A stretch of 64,000 bases of DNA from Bordetella parapertussis (GCA_945890495.1 CAMDCO010000005.1:20528-84527); one strand, 5' to 3'. Numbered from the stretch's first letter, positions 8,332 through 15,525 are shown. Notes: generated by a model from the sequence alone, not told the origin. Translations and numbers: made by a program.

Positions 8332-9597
8332 GTGGCAAAAACTACAGCAGCAAAAACGGTCGCCAAGAAAGCCACCCCAGCCGAGGGAATCCCCAAGCCT
8401 GCCGCCGATAAAGCGGCTGTGAAGAAGCCAGCACCCAAGGCCGCCGCCAAGGTGACGGCCAAATCCGTAACCAAGGTCGTAAAACCCGCTGTTAAGGCCG
8501 TTGTTAAAGCCGTTGCAAAACCAACACCCAAGCCGAACACAAAGGCGGCTGCAAAACCTGTAACCGCCAAAGCAGCGGCCAAACCGGCGGCGAAGGCCGT
8601 CATCAAAGTCGCGGCTAAAACTCCGCCTAAGGCCGTTGCCAAGGTCACCGCAAAGAAACCCGCTACAGCAAAGGCTATAGCAAAACCGGTCGCCAAAGCC
8701 GTTGCAAAACCAACAGCCAAGCCGATCACAAAGGCGGCCGCAAAACCTGTAACCGCCAAAGCGGTGGCGAAGGTCGCCGTCAAAGTCGCGGCCAAGCCCG
8801 TTGCAAAGAAACCGACAACCGCAAAGGCGGTGGTAAAGGCTGTAGCCAAACCGGTAGCCAAACCCGTTGCAAAAAAATCAGCGCCCAAGGTCGCCGCCAA
8901 GCCCATCAGCAAAGTTGCAACGAAACCTTTGGCCAAACCGGCTGCAAAAACAGCCGCAAAACCAACCATTAAGCCGGCCGTGAAAAAAGCGGCCACCCCA
9001 TCGGCAACCCAGGCCCCCGCCAAAGTTCCGGCTAAAACTCCGACTAAGGCCCCGACGAAAGCCGTTGCCAAAGTCGCCGCAAAGAAACCCGCTCCCGCCG
9101 CGCCCAAGCGCGTGGAACCCCCTCGTAACACACCGACTGCGCCGGCTGCCCCCAAACGCGCAGCCACGCGCATCAAACCGCTGGATGGATCTGTTTTGAC
9201 TGAAGCACAATTACTGAAGATGTCCGATAAGGACTACATGAACGCCAAGCAACTCGGTTTTTTCAAGGCCTTGTTGATCACCATGAAGGACGAGATTCTC
9301 GTCAATGCCCGTGAGACCGGCGAACACCTCAAAGACAACGAGACCTTTGCTGACCCCAATGATCGCGCCACCGTGGAAGAAGAAAACATGCTGGAACAGC
9401 GGGTGCGCGACCGCGAGCGCAAGCTGCTGAAAAAGATCGAGCAATCGCTCACACGGCTCGAAGAGGGTGAATATGGCTATTGCCTGGAAACGGGCGATCC
9501 GATTGGCCTGCCACGCCTCTTGGCCCGTCCCACCGCCGATTTGTCCATCGAGGCGCAAGAAAAACACGAGCGTCGCGAGAAGCTGTTCGCCGACTGA
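8332..9597 (+). CDS. DksA-family RNA polymerase regulator with histone-H1-like N-terminal arm
   Basis: 421 residues; the GTG start at 8332 is supported by GGAGG 6 bases upstream. Residues ~1-285 are Lys/Ala/Pro/Val repeats ([14 protein letters not shown] type), like bacterial H1-like DNA-binding tails (AlgP, BpH1). Residues ~290-421 are Dks[20 protein letters not shown], the coiled-coil tip DPNDRA (DxxDxA kept), then [13 protein letters not shown]. The zinc finger is degenerate: C-x2-T-x17-S-x2-A instead of four Cys ([13 protein letters not shown], then ADLSIEA). Family role: binding the RNAP secondary channel with ppGpp to reprogramme transcription. The tail could tether it to DNA (inference). 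The repetitive region may be prone to length variation. Confidence 0.9.
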   Translation: MAKTTAAKTVAKKATPAEGIPKPAADKAAVKKPAPKAAAKVTAKSVTKVVKPAVKAVVKAVAKPTPKPNTKAAAKPVTAKAAAKPAAKAVIKVAAKTPPKAVAKVTAKKPATAKAIAKPVAKAVAKPTAKPITKAAAKPVTAKAVAKVAVKVAAKPVAKKPTTAKAVVKAVAKPVAKPVAKKSAPKVAAKPISKVATKPLAKPAAKTAAKPTIKPAVKKAATPSATQAPAKVPAKTPTKAPTKAVAKVAAKKPAPAAPKRVEPPRNTPTAPAAPKRAATRIKPLDGSVLTEAQLLKMSDKDYMNAKQLGFFKALLITMKDEILVNARETGEHLKDNETFADPNDRATVEEENMLEQRVRDRERKLLKKIEQSLTRLEEGEYGYCLETGDPIGLPRLLARPTADLSIEAQEKHERREKLFAD

Positions 9598-9640
9598 TCT
9601 CGTCCATCGTTTTCCCCGCGCTGTCCGCACACACCCACGC

Positions 9641-9859
9641 ATGAACCTGCCACAACGGTTTCTCGTGGGCCTTGTGCGCGTCTATCAGATCGCCCTGTCG
9701 CCCTACTTCGGCAGCCAATGCCGCTTCACGCCGACCTGTTCGCAATACACGCGCGAGGCTATCGAAAAACACGGCGCGATCAAGGGCACCTGGCTGGGCA
9801 TCAAGCGCATCGGTCACTGCCACCCGCGCCACCCTGGCGGCTACGACCCGGTGCCGTAA
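9641..9859 (+). CDS. yidD: Membrane protein insertion efficiency factor
   Basis: 72 residues from ATG 9641. It shows the family signature: a short amphipathic N-terminus ([19 protein letters not shown]), [19 protein letters not shown], and [14 protein letters not shown]. It assists YidC-mediated insertion of membrane proteins. Genes of this family usually sit between rnpA and yidC; here it stands alone after the H1-DksA gene, 43 bases downstream, possibly cotranscribed. Downstream are two tandem CACCGACACC-type sequences and then the parDE locus. Confidence 0.95.
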   Translation: MNLPQRFLVGLVRVYQIALSPYFGSQCRFTPTCSQYTREAIEKHGAIKGTWLGIKRIGHCHPRHPGGYDPVP

Positions 9860-9949
9860 CTCACCGACACCCCTCACCGACACCCCGTTCGCCCTTCTCA
9901 AGGTCGCCGCCGCCCGCCCCAATGGCAACCCCTTTCGCTTGAGCGCGAC

Positions 9950-10279
9950 TCAGAGGGTGTCGGGCCCCTGCATCCACGCCGGGATGTCGCGTTGACCGTG
10001 CAGCACGCGCCAGACATCAATGTGCTCTGGACGCTCGATGTAAAACACAAGGTAGGGATAGCGAGCCAGCGGCCAGAAGCGCAGGCCGGGCAGGTTCAAT
10101 TCGTGGGCGTAGCGTGGTGATCCGGTTGCTGGATGGCGACTGATATGCGCATAGGCCCGCTCCAAGGCGTCAATGAAGCCGAGCGCCGCAGGTGAGGTGC
10201 CTTCGCTGAGATAGTAGGCAAGCGCATCATCAATGTCCCGGTTGGCCAGATCACGCGGAACAACGGGCTTGACCGTCAC
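9950..10279 (-). CDS. ParE-like type II toxin
   Basis: 109 residues, RelE/ParE superfamily. VVPRDLANRDIDDALAYYLS forms the N-terminal helices. HPATGSPRYAHELNLPGLRFWPLARYPYLVFYIER is the conserved sheet, with the GSPR/LPGLR and YPYLVFY segments. IDVWRVLHGQRDIP is the C-terminal strand of this family. ParE toxins poison DNA gyrase; RelE relatives cleave mRNA. Overall pattern favours ParE. The start overlaps the antitoxin stop by 4 bases. Confidence 0.85.
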   Translation of the reverse strand: MTVKPVVPRDLANRDIDDALAYYLSEGTSPAALGFIDALERAYAHISRHPATGSPRYAHELNLPGLRFWPLARYPYLVFYIERPEHIDVWRVLHGQRDIPAWMQGPDTL

Positions 10280-10527
10280 CCGTGAGCGCCAACCTTGGCC
10301 ACCTGGCGCACCCGATCGCGTAGCCCTTCAAAATAGGCTGGATCGGCCGGGGCTACGGCTACTGACGCCGCGCCCGCAAGTAAGAGGCTGCGCAGGTGCA
10401 GGCGATCCTGATCTTTGCGGATCAGCTCACGCACATATTCGCTGCTGGTTCCGTAGCTGCCTTGGTTGACCTGCTCATCCACAAAGGACTTGAGCGTGTC
10501 GGGCAGGGAGATGTTCATTGTGCTCAT
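10276..10527 (-). CDS. ParD-family antitoxin
   Basis: 83 residues, first gene of the parDE pair. MNISLPDTLKSFVDEQVNQGSYGTSSEYVRELIRKD is the classic CC2985/ParD ribbon-helix-helix with the GxYxxxSEYVRxLIR motif. The C-terminal tail (ADPAYFEGLRDRVRQ) binds the toxin. The start may be the second Met (MNISL). It autorepresses, probably at the GCCAATTTGGC palindrome just upstream. No flanking direct repeat was found around this pair, unlike the other three TA loci here. Confidence 0.9.
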   Translation of the reverse strand: MSTMNISLPDTLKSFVDEQVNQGSYGTSSEYVRELIRKDQDRLHLRSLLLAGAASVAVAPADPAYFEGLRDRVRQVAKVGAHG

Positions 10528-10539
10528 GGCTCAAGATTA

Positions 10540-10560
10540 GCCAATTTGGCAAAATTTGGC
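10540..10560. promoter_or_regulatory. Likely ParD operator
   Basis: GCCAATTTGGC is a perfect 11-base palindrome, followed by a direct repeat of the half site (AATTTGGC). It lies 12 bases upstream of the parD start codon. Ribbon-helix-helix antitoxins bind such repeated half sites; the role is inferred. Confidence 0.5.
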
Positions 10561-10711
10561 AAGATTCATGTTTTGTGTTCCTGTTTTTGTGACTGACCAG
10601 TCTTTTGACATGACTCCCCTGCCTGAAGGCAGAAAAAAAATGGGCTCTTGGTGATGGGTAGTAGATCTGGCCACATGACACATTTTGACGACCACGACGG
10701 CCATGGCCCAT

Positions 10712-10774
10712 GTAGGGGCAGGCCCCCGTGCCTGCCCTAACGGTGAATGGGCAACCACAGGGGGTTGCCCCTAC
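10712..10774 (+). repeat. Palindromic intergenic repeat, copy R2
   Basis: A 63-base unit with inverted ends GTAGGGGCA and TGCCCCTAC, inverted relative to copy R1. Two hairpins (GGCAGGC/GCCTGCC and GGGCAACC/GGTTGCCC) are joined by a GGTGAATGGGCA linker. The surrounding 374-base gap (10528-10901) otherwise shows only a CTGCCTGAAGGCAG hairpin near 10619 and no gene. Confidence 0.75.
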
Positions 10775-10901
10775 GAAAATCAGGCCGGCACGGGTTTTTC
10801 CCCTCCCCTCCGCAATTCCTCCTCGCGGGTCCGTACGATGAATTGCACTACCCACTCGATTTCATATGGAGCCAAAAAATGTCAAAAATCTCAGCGCGCG
10901 T

Positions 10902-11678
10902 CTAGCGCGTGATCTGCGCCAAGACCTGCGCGGCCGCGGCACAGCCAAACGCCGCCGTGACGCACATCGAAGAGCCGTAACCCGCGCAGTTCAAAGCCCC
11001 GCCCGCCTCTTCCGTACAAACCGCCGTCACCGGTTGCACCATCGGCTCATCGGAATACACGCAGAGACAGCCAAAGTCGCCCTCACCGCCGCGTGGAAAC
11101 CCATATTCACGCCGCAACCGGGTGCGTAGGCTCGCCGCCAGCGGATCACGATTCACCGCCGCCAGATCCGCCACGCGGATCCGGGTCGGATCGCGTCGGC
11201 CACCCGCGCCGCCGGTTGTCACCACAAACTGCTCACGCGCCCGACACTGCGCGATCAACGCCGCCTTGGGGCCCATCTGATCAATCGCGTCCAGCACCAG
11301 CGCATCGGCCGGGACGCGCTCGGCGAGATTCGCCACCGTGATGAAATCGTCCACGCAAACCACCTGACAGGCCGGATTGATCTGCGCAATCCGCTCGGCC
11401 ATCGCCCCCACCTTGGCCTGACCCAGCGTGGACTCCAACGCGTGGATCTGCCGATTCAGGTTCGACTCAGCGATGTGATCCATGTCGATCAGGGTCAGCC
11501 GGCCCACGCCCGAACGCGCCAGCGCCTCGGCCGCCCACGACCCAACGCCGCCAATCCCGATCACGCAGACATGCGCAGCGGCCAGACGATCCAACGCCGT
11601 CTCGCCATACAAGCGATTCAAGCCGCCAAAGCGGCGTGCATAAGGGTTTTGCGGGGCAATGAGGTCTTCGGTTTCCAT
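10902..11678 (-). CDS. tcdA: tRNA threonylcarbamoyladenosine dehydratase
   Basis: 258 residues of the E1-like/ThiF fold. The nucleotide-binding GIGGVGSWAAEALARSGVG is followed by the ATP-site DMDHIAESNLNRQ, and VLDAIDQMGPKAALI is also typical. It converts t6A37 to cyclic t6A in ANN-decoding tRNAs using ATP. It is similar in length to E. coli TcdA (268). It is a single gene on the minus strand; the csdAE cysteine-desulfurase partners are not nearby. Confidence 0.95.
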   Translation of the reverse strand: METEDLIAPQNPYARRFGGLNRLYGETALDRLAAAHVCVIGIGGVGSWAAEALARSGVGRLTLIDMDHIAESNLNRQIHALESTLGQAKVGAMAERIAQINPACQVVCVDDFITVANLAERVPADALVLDAIDQMGPKAALIAQCRAREQFVVTTGGAGGRRDPTRIRVADLAAVNRDPLAASLRTRLRREYGFPRGGEGDFGCLCVYSDEPMVQPVTAVCTEEAGGALNCAGYGSSMCVTAAFGCAAAAQVLAQITR

Positions 11679-11782
11679 GGAGGCCGATCATAACGCGACC
11701 CCGCGCTGTAGGTCGCCCTCCGGCTAACTCAAGGTAACTCCGGGTAACAAGCTCAGGGCGGCCACTTATCAAGCACCGCCGC

Positions 11783-11818
11783 GTCAGCGGCTCGCCAAGG
11801 TCGCGCTCAAGTCCAGCA
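11783..11818 (-). pseudogene. 3'-end remnant of an xre-type gene
   Basis: 32 of 36 bases match 12500-12535, the 3' end of the intact XRE gene. Read on the minus strand it ends LLDLSATLASR then TGA, against LILDLSATLAGR then TGA in the intact gene. It lies 38 bases past the broken toxin stop, so the relE/antitoxin cassette is flanked by two direct copies of the xre 3' end. Confidence 0.65.
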
Positions 11819-11856
11819 GGAACAGCACCACTGAGCCCATCCGGGCAAACAAATGG

Positions 11857-12142
11857 CTACCCCACAACCGGTGGCCACTGTCTTGCCGTGTGCACCAAAG
11901 CCAAAATCCACACGGCGTTCTGTTCGATCTCATAAACCAGGCAGTAGCTTTGGTGCGGGATGAGTTCTCGCGTGCCAGCAACCGGGCCTGTGCGCCCAAG
12001 ACCCGGATTTGTCCGAAAGGCGAGCGGCGGCCTCGCTGAACAGGCTGTCCATATGAACTGCCGCACTGGGGTTTTGGGTGGCGATGAAATCAAAAATGTG
12101 GGCGCGGTCGGCTTCTGCCTCAAGCGACCAGACAACCCTCAC
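11857..12142 (-). pseudogene. RelE/ParE toxin gene broken by a +1 frameshift
   Basis: Two overlapping frames together make one toxin. The first starts at a GTG (12142) overlapping the antitoxin TGA: MRVVWSLEAEADRAHIFDFIATQ...AAARLSD. The second carries NPGLGRTGPVAGTRELIPHQ, SYCLVYEIEQNAVWILALVH and ARQWPP. Removing one base of the TTT at 12008-12010 (AAA on the coding strand) restores a ~95-residue protein reading LSDNPGLGRTGPVAGTREL, the standard family sequence. As given, the product would lack the catalytic C-terminal half. A sequencing error cannot be excluded. Confidence 0.8.
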
Positions 12143-12411
12143 GGGCTGACAGCCAGACGCCGTGCCGCAAAGTCAGCCTCGACATCCTCATTGGAGCGTC
12201 CACGGCCCGCACGCAGGGAAGCGCGCCCGGCCTCTACTTTGTTGAGAAAGTACGCATCATATTCACGCACTTCATGCTGGCGTTGAACATAGTCACGCAT
12301 CAGCTCACGCAGTAATTGTGAGGCCGGCCGATGGGCTGCGTGAGCCGCCGCCATAAAATCTGCGCGCAGCTCCGGTTCCAGCTTCATGGTAAATACCGCT
12401 TCCTTGGACAT
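12139..12411 (-). CDS. Antitoxin partner of broken RelE-like toxin
   Basis: 90 residues. MSKEAVFTMKLEPELRADFMAAAHAAHRPASQLLRELMRDYV is a ribbon-helix-helix DNA-binding/dimerisation module. The C-terminal REYDAYFLNKVEAGRASLRAGRG and SNEDVEADFAARR resemble antitoxins of the RelE/ParE stability-system type. It overlaps the toxin start by 4 bases (GTGA). It appears intact although its toxin is frameshifted, an arrangement that would be non-toxic and tolerated. A GAAGTA direct repeat at 12428-12444 upstream could be its operator. Confidence 0.8.
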   Translation of the reverse strand: MSKEAVFTMKLEPELRADFMAAAHAAHRPASQLLRELMRDYVQRQHEVREYDAYFLNKVEAGRASLRAGRGRSNEDVEADFAARRLAVSP

Positions 12412-12500
12412 GAATGGCCTCTTGCTGAAGTACTGACGAAGTATAGATCCGGATTAAAGCGCCAACAACGGCGTGCAGGCCGGCCCACAGAGGCCATCCG

Positions 12501-12830
12501 TCAGCGCCCCGCCAAGGTCGCGCTCAAATCCAGTATCAGGCGGCGGCGTTCCTCCGTCATGGCGCGAAAGCGCTCCACCAGCAGCGCCTCGGCCTGCTCG
12601 GGGAGGCGCGCCATCAGCGGCAACGGTTCGCCTTCCGCCAGCGCATACAGCTCATGCACCTTGATCCCGAACTCGCGCGCCAAGTCCTGCATTACCTCCG
12701 GGCCAGGGCGGTGCTTGTTGTTCTCGATGCGGGAGATGTTGGCGGCCGTCACGCCCACACGAAAGCCAATCTCCTCTTGAGACCAGCCTTTTTGCTCACG
12801 AAGAGTGCGTATCGCCATGCCTAGATTCAT
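12501..12830 (-). CDS. XRE-family helix-turn-helix regulator
   Basis: 109 residues from the ATG at 12830 (a longer ORF starts at 12857). MAIRTLREQKGWSQEEIGFRVGVTAANISRIENNKHRPG is a clear HTH_3/Cro-CI domain in the N-terminal 60 residues. The C-terminal part (ALAEGEPLPLMARLPEQAEALLVERFRAM) resembles the tail of phage-repressor-like small regulators. It is divergent from the outer-membrane barrel gene, with a perfect palindrome between them, so it may control that gene and itself. Its last 12 codons are partly repeated at 11783-11818. Confidence 0.88.
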   Translation of the reverse strand: MNLGMAIRTLREQKGWSQEEIGFRVGVTAANISRIENNKHRPGPEVMQDLAREFGIKVHELYALAEGEPLPLMARLPEQAEALLVERFRAMTEERRRLILDLSATLAGR

Positions 12831-12909
12831 GCAGCAAATATGCGACGCACTTACCAATTTCGCAAAAACAATGCCGTTAATTGATCATTAGTTGTAACTT
12901 ATTGTTAAG

Positions 12910-12924
12910 ATATGGTCGCCATAT
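12910..12924. promoter_or_regulatory. 15-bp inverted repeat in divergent promoter region
   Basis: ATATGGTCGCCATAT is a perfect 6+3+6 inverted repeat. It lies 40 bases before the OMP start codon and 80 bases before the divergent XRE start. Position suggests an operator for the XRE protein; this is inference. Confidence 0.5.
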
Positions 12925-12963
12925 GACTAAATTGGCAACCTTAAACCTTTTGGGAGAATCACA

Positions 12964-13587
12964 ATGAAGATGACGAAAATCGCGCTGGCCGCTGTGCTGG
13001 CAATGGGTGCTACGGCAGCGAATGCAGCGGGTTATGTAGGCTTTGATGCTGGTTGGGCATCTGCCGACCAAAAACCCTTGGTGGATGCGCTTGGCCAAAG
13101 CCTAGCAAACGCTTCCGGCCATACTGTTAATGTTGTTTATGACACAGCCACCTCAGCCGGGCGCATATTTGCTGGCTGGAATGTTGCTCAGGGCGTGGAC
13201 ATCGAAGTTGGATACCTGAAATCCGGGGATTTGGCAGCCACTTACACAGGCACTACAGCAGGTAATGCCGCCTATAGCCTCAAAACGGATATGAGTGTGA
13301 GCGGCTTTGATGTGGCTGCTGTTTGGTGGCCCACCGAAAACATCTTCATCAAGGGCGGCGCTCATTCAACGGAAGCAGAGCTGTCATTGAGTGCCAATGT
13401 ATCAGGTACCTCTGCAACCTATACAGCAACCGAGTCCGGCACGGGACTGTTGGTGGGTGTTGGCTATGAAGCTGCCCTAAGCAAGAATATCAACTGGCGC
13501 GCTGCTTATACCTACTACAACAGCCTAGGCGGGATGAGCGATACAAATTCGCAGATCTCCACCGTCGGCTTGAAAATGAAGTTCTAA
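12964..13587 (+). CDS. Small outer-membrane beta-barrel protein
   Basis: 207 residues. A signal peptide (MKMTKIALAAVLAMGATAANA) is followed by GYVGFDAGWASAD and alternating amphipathic strands. It ends in a terminal aromatic strand, TVGLKMKF, with the C-terminal Phe expected for Bam-assembled barrels. Size and pattern fit an eight-stranded OmpA/OmpW-like barrel. Compared with neighbours the gene has lower GC and a strong AGGAG-like start (GGGAGAATCACAATG). A UUCG-loop terminator follows. Ligand unknown. Confidence 0.8.
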   Translation: MKMTKIALAAVLAMGATAANAAGYVGFDAGWASADQKPLVDALGQSLANASGHTVNVVYDTATSAGRIFAGWNVAQGVDIEVGYLKSGDLAATYTGTTAGNAAYSLKTDMSVSGFDVAAVWWPTENIFIKGGAHSTEAELSLSANVSGTSATYTATESGTGLLVGVGYEAALSKNINWRAAYTYYNSLGGMSDTNSQISTVGLKMKF

Positions 13588-13594
13588 CCATTCC

Positions 13595-13617
13595 CGGCGG
13601 CTTCGGCCGCCGTTTTT
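13595..13617 (+). terminator. Rho-independent terminator after OMP gene
   Basis: CGGCGGC-TTCG-GCCGCCG followed by TTTTT, 8 bases after the OMP stop. It has a stable 7-bp GC stem with a UUCG tetraloop. The same stem (loop CTCG) recurs at 14018 and 14874. Confidence 0.85.
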
Positions 13618-13914
13618 AGTAGCGGCTGCGCCAGCCGCCCAGAATCCATCCGTGCGTCCCATGTCTCATACGAAAAATACGCCCACCTCGACTGCGTCCA
13701 GCTTGCCACCCGGATGGGTGACATGCGCGCCGAGTTGGAAAAATACTCCAAGCTCCAAGACAGCAAAGCCAATGGCGATGCCGTCGGTGTGTTCCTGGTC
13801 TTGATCCCCGTCAGCAAGTTGACCGGCGATCACGAAGGCGATGTGGCTCGGTATAAGGGCGAGGTCGAGGCCGTCGAAACCGCGCAGATCAAACTGAAAT
13901 GCAAGAGCATTTGA
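13618..13914 (+). pseudogene. Lipoprotein gene lacking its start and signal peptide
   Basis: In frame with the small ORF 13714-13914, the reading frame is open back to 13588 and encodes SSGCASRPESIRASHVSYEKY, then AHLDCVQLATRMGDMRAELE and VARYKGEVEAVETAQIKLKC. This resembles a small proteobacterial lipoprotein family: lipobox SGC, SYVS..Y, D.DQI-like, ARLKGE.EAL..A...NC. No ATG, GTG, TTG or CTG precedes the lipobox in frame; the preceding bases are the OMP terminator. The signal-peptide region therefore seems replaced by the terminator sequence. The in-frame ATG at 13714 could make only a cytoplasmic stub. Confidence 0.6.
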
Positions 13915-14016
13915 GGGTGTTCAAGAAAACCCTAGCACTTGTCGCTATATCAAACATCAAAATATTGGCCTTGGGAACGATCCTAAAAACTGGCATGTAA
14001 GGCAGCCATTCACACT

Positions 14017-14099
14017 CCGGCGGCCTCGGCCGCCGTTTTTATTTCCGCTACCCGTGCGTTTTAACCGGAAAGTCGGCGAACGCGGTGTCCACTGTTAGC
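14017..14099 (+). repeat. Direct repeat left of vapBC (terminator-type stem plus flank)
   Basis: The first 38 bases (14017-14054) are identical to 14873-14910 and contain the CGGCGGC-CTCG-GCCGCCG-TTTTT hairpin. The next 45 bases match at about 31 of 45 positions without gaps. On the plus strand the hairpin could end transcripts of the lipoprotein remnant. The gap 13915-14136 holds nothing else recognisable. Confidence 0.75.
14018..14040 (+). terminator. Rho-independent terminator-type hairpin
   Basis: A 7-bp GC stem with CTCG loop followed by TTTTT on the plus strand, ~100 bases after the lipoprotein remnant stop. It is wrongly oriented for the minus-strand vapBC genes. Confidence 0.6.
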
Positions 14100-14136
14100 A
14101 GTGCTACCCCGTCCGTCCCTTCAGGCGAGCCGGTTG

Positions 14137-14556
14137 TCAACGCGTCGGCTCGGGTGTCAACGGAAGCAGGCGCGCCTCCTGCCCTTGTGCTGTAAGCAAC
14201 GCGACCGCGGCCTTGTCGAACGAGACGAAGGTGCTTCCGCCAAGCCAGCGGCCTTCGTAGGCAATGACGCCATCGGCGAAGTCACCCCCGGCATCCAGCA
14301 GGGCCAGTCCTGCCTCGACCGCAGGCCTGTTCATTTCCACATTGGCGGCCGCCAGTAGTGCGCGAATCGCACGCGCAGCATCGACAGAATGGAAGCCATA
14401 AACCCTGAGGAGGACCCACACGAACTCGCACAAACAAGGCAACGCGACCGCAATCAATTCGGCCTCTGTCAACACCTTGACGGCAAGGTCTGCCTGTACC
14501 GGGTCATCGCGCACGACGGCACGGACAAGAACATTGGTGTCGGCGGTGAGCTTCAT
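14137..14556 (-). CDS. VapC-type PIN-domain toxin
   Basis: 139 residues. The N-terminal LTADTNVLVRAVVRDDPVQA carries the first PIN acidic residue (DTNVLVR). LPCLCEFVWVLLRVYGF carries the conserved Glu, and DFADGVIAYEGRWLGGSTFVSFDKAA carries the DxxIA and FD acidic positions. PIN toxins are Mg-dependent RNases, typically cutting tRNA or rRNA. The start overlaps the upstream antitoxin stop by 4 bases. The locus is bracketed by direct repeats (14017-14099 and 14873-14955). Confidence 0.88.
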   Translation of the reverse strand: MKLTADTNVLVRAVVRDDPVQADLAVKVLTEAELIAVALPCLCEFVWVLLRVYGFHSVDAARAIRALLAAANVEMNRPAVEAGLALLDAGGDFADGVIAYEGRWLGGSTFVSFDKAAVALLTAQGQEARLLPLTPEPTR

Positions 14557-14804
14557 GTCCTATCGGCCCAAGCTTGCGAAATCGCTTGGTTGATTTCCTC
14601 GATGCTGGCCACTTTCTGGGTCTTCCCCGCCAGCAACCCGACAAAATTCTCGATCGTCCCCGTCGTGCGCGCCGCCCGGAGCACGCTCCGACCGTCCGGC
14701 AGCAGGTCTAGCTCAATCTTCTCGCCTGGCTTAACACCGAGGTGTTGCAGCACATCCTTCCGGAAAGTGACTTGCCCGCGGGCCGTAACGGTCAGTGTGG
14801 TCAT
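14553..14804 (-). CDS. AbrB/SpoVT-type antitoxin (VapB-like)
   Basis: 83 residues from ATG 14804; the track start at 14846 adds a non-conserved leader. MTTLTVTARGQVTFRKDVLQHLGVKPGEKIELDLLPDG is a swapped-hairpin AbrB DNA-binding domain with the typical GQVTxRKDVLxHLGVxPG signature. The C-terminal part (FVGLLAGKTQKVASIEEINQAI) is the toxin-binding tail. It is the first gene of the pair and likely autorepresses it with VapC. Confidence 0.88.
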   Translation of the reverse strand: MTTLTVTARGQVTFRKDVLQHLGVKPGEKIELDLLPDGRSVLRAARTTGTIENFVGLLAGKTQKVASIEEINQAISQAWADRT

Positions 14805-14872
14805 GGCATCGCCTCGAATGAATAATGAAACCGCATTGTAAGGCACATCTGCATTATTTTGCGCGACCCGCC

Positions 14873-14955
14873 CCGGCGGCCTCGGCCGCCGTTTTTATTT
14901 CCGCTACCCGCGCGTTTGGATAGGAAAAGCAGCGAGCGCTGCGCCCACCGTCAGC
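14873..14955 (+). repeat. Direct repeat right of vapBC
   Basis: Second copy of the 14017-14099 block, a 38-base identical core followed by a diverged flank. Here the hairpin has its T-run on the plus strand and so cannot terminate the adjacent minus-strand regA. That supports it being a duplication by-product rather than a native terminator. Confidence 0.75.
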
Positions 14956-14979
14956 CGCATCGACGGCTTGTTACGAGCC

Positions 14980-15525
14980 TCACCCTGGTGAGGGCCGCTT
15001 GCCGAGTTTGCGTTGCAGGGTGCGGCGGTGCATCTTGAGGGCGCGGGCGGCGGCGGAGACATTGCCGCCCTGTTCGGCAAGGACGCGCTGGATGTGTTCC
15101 CACTCGACACGATCAATGCTCATCGGGGCCTCCTCAATCACGATGTCCGGCACTCCACTCAGGCGCCCGAGGGCCGCGAGGATTTCATCGGCACTGCTGG
15201 GTTTGGCCAAGTAGTGCGTAGCGCCGAGTTTGATGGCCTCGATGGCCGTGGCAATGCTGGCATAACCGGTCAGCAACAGGATACGGATCTCGGGATGTCG
15301 CTCGCGTAGCGGCGCGATCAGGCTGAGGCCGTTTCCTGGCGCGGCCTCATTGGCCAGACGCAGATCCAGCACGGCATCATCAAAGGGCTGTTGCGCGGCC
15401 AGCGCCAGGGCATCGGCCAGCGTATGGGCGGAAGTCACGCAACACCCCCGCCGGGTCAGTGCCTCGGCAAGGATCTCGGCGTATTCCTCATCATCGTCCA
15501 CCAACAACAGGCGTTGCTTCGTCAT
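14980..15525 (-). CDS. regA: RegA/PrrA/ActR-type redox response regulator
   Basis: 181 residues from ATG 15525, preceded by GGAGGT. The receiver domain has LLLVDDDEEYAEIL, phospho-acceptor Asp in AVLDLRL, and LLLTGYASIATAIEAIKLGA with K in YLAKPSS. The C-terminal Fis-type HTH GGNVSAAARALKMHRRTLQRKLGKR is almost diagnostic of RegA. In other proteobacteria it controls respiration, denitrification and carbon fixation genes in response to redox state. It overlaps regB by 4 bases, the reverse order of many regB/regA loci. The nearby nos-men cluster is a plausible target. Confidence 0.93.
   Translation of the reverse strand: MTKQRLLLVDDDEEYAEILAEALTRRGCCVTSAHTLADALALAAQQPFDDAVLDLRLANEAAPGNGLSLIAPLRERHPEIRILLLTGYASIATAIEAIKLGATHYLAKPSSADEILAALGRLSGVPDIVIEEAPMSIDRVEWEHIQRVLAEQGGNVSAAARALKMHRRTLQRKLGKRPSPG

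Noticed and set aside
8313-9176. 287-residue ORF antisense to the Lys/Ala-rich arm
   Set aside because: It is the complement of a low-complexity coding repeat, giving an artificial Ala/Gly/Phe/Thr pattern with no recognisable domain.
9860-9949. Flanking duplication for the parDE pair
   Set aside because: Only short CACCGACACC tandem sequences are present; no matching copy is seen on the other side of parDE.
11997-12030. Programmed +1 or -1 frameshifting to make the RelE-like toxin
   Set aside because: The site is a plain AAA without a slippery heptamer or downstream structure that I can see; a mutation or read error is simpler.
14874-14896. Terminator for regA
   Set aside because: The T-run lies on the plus strand, opposite to regA transcription.
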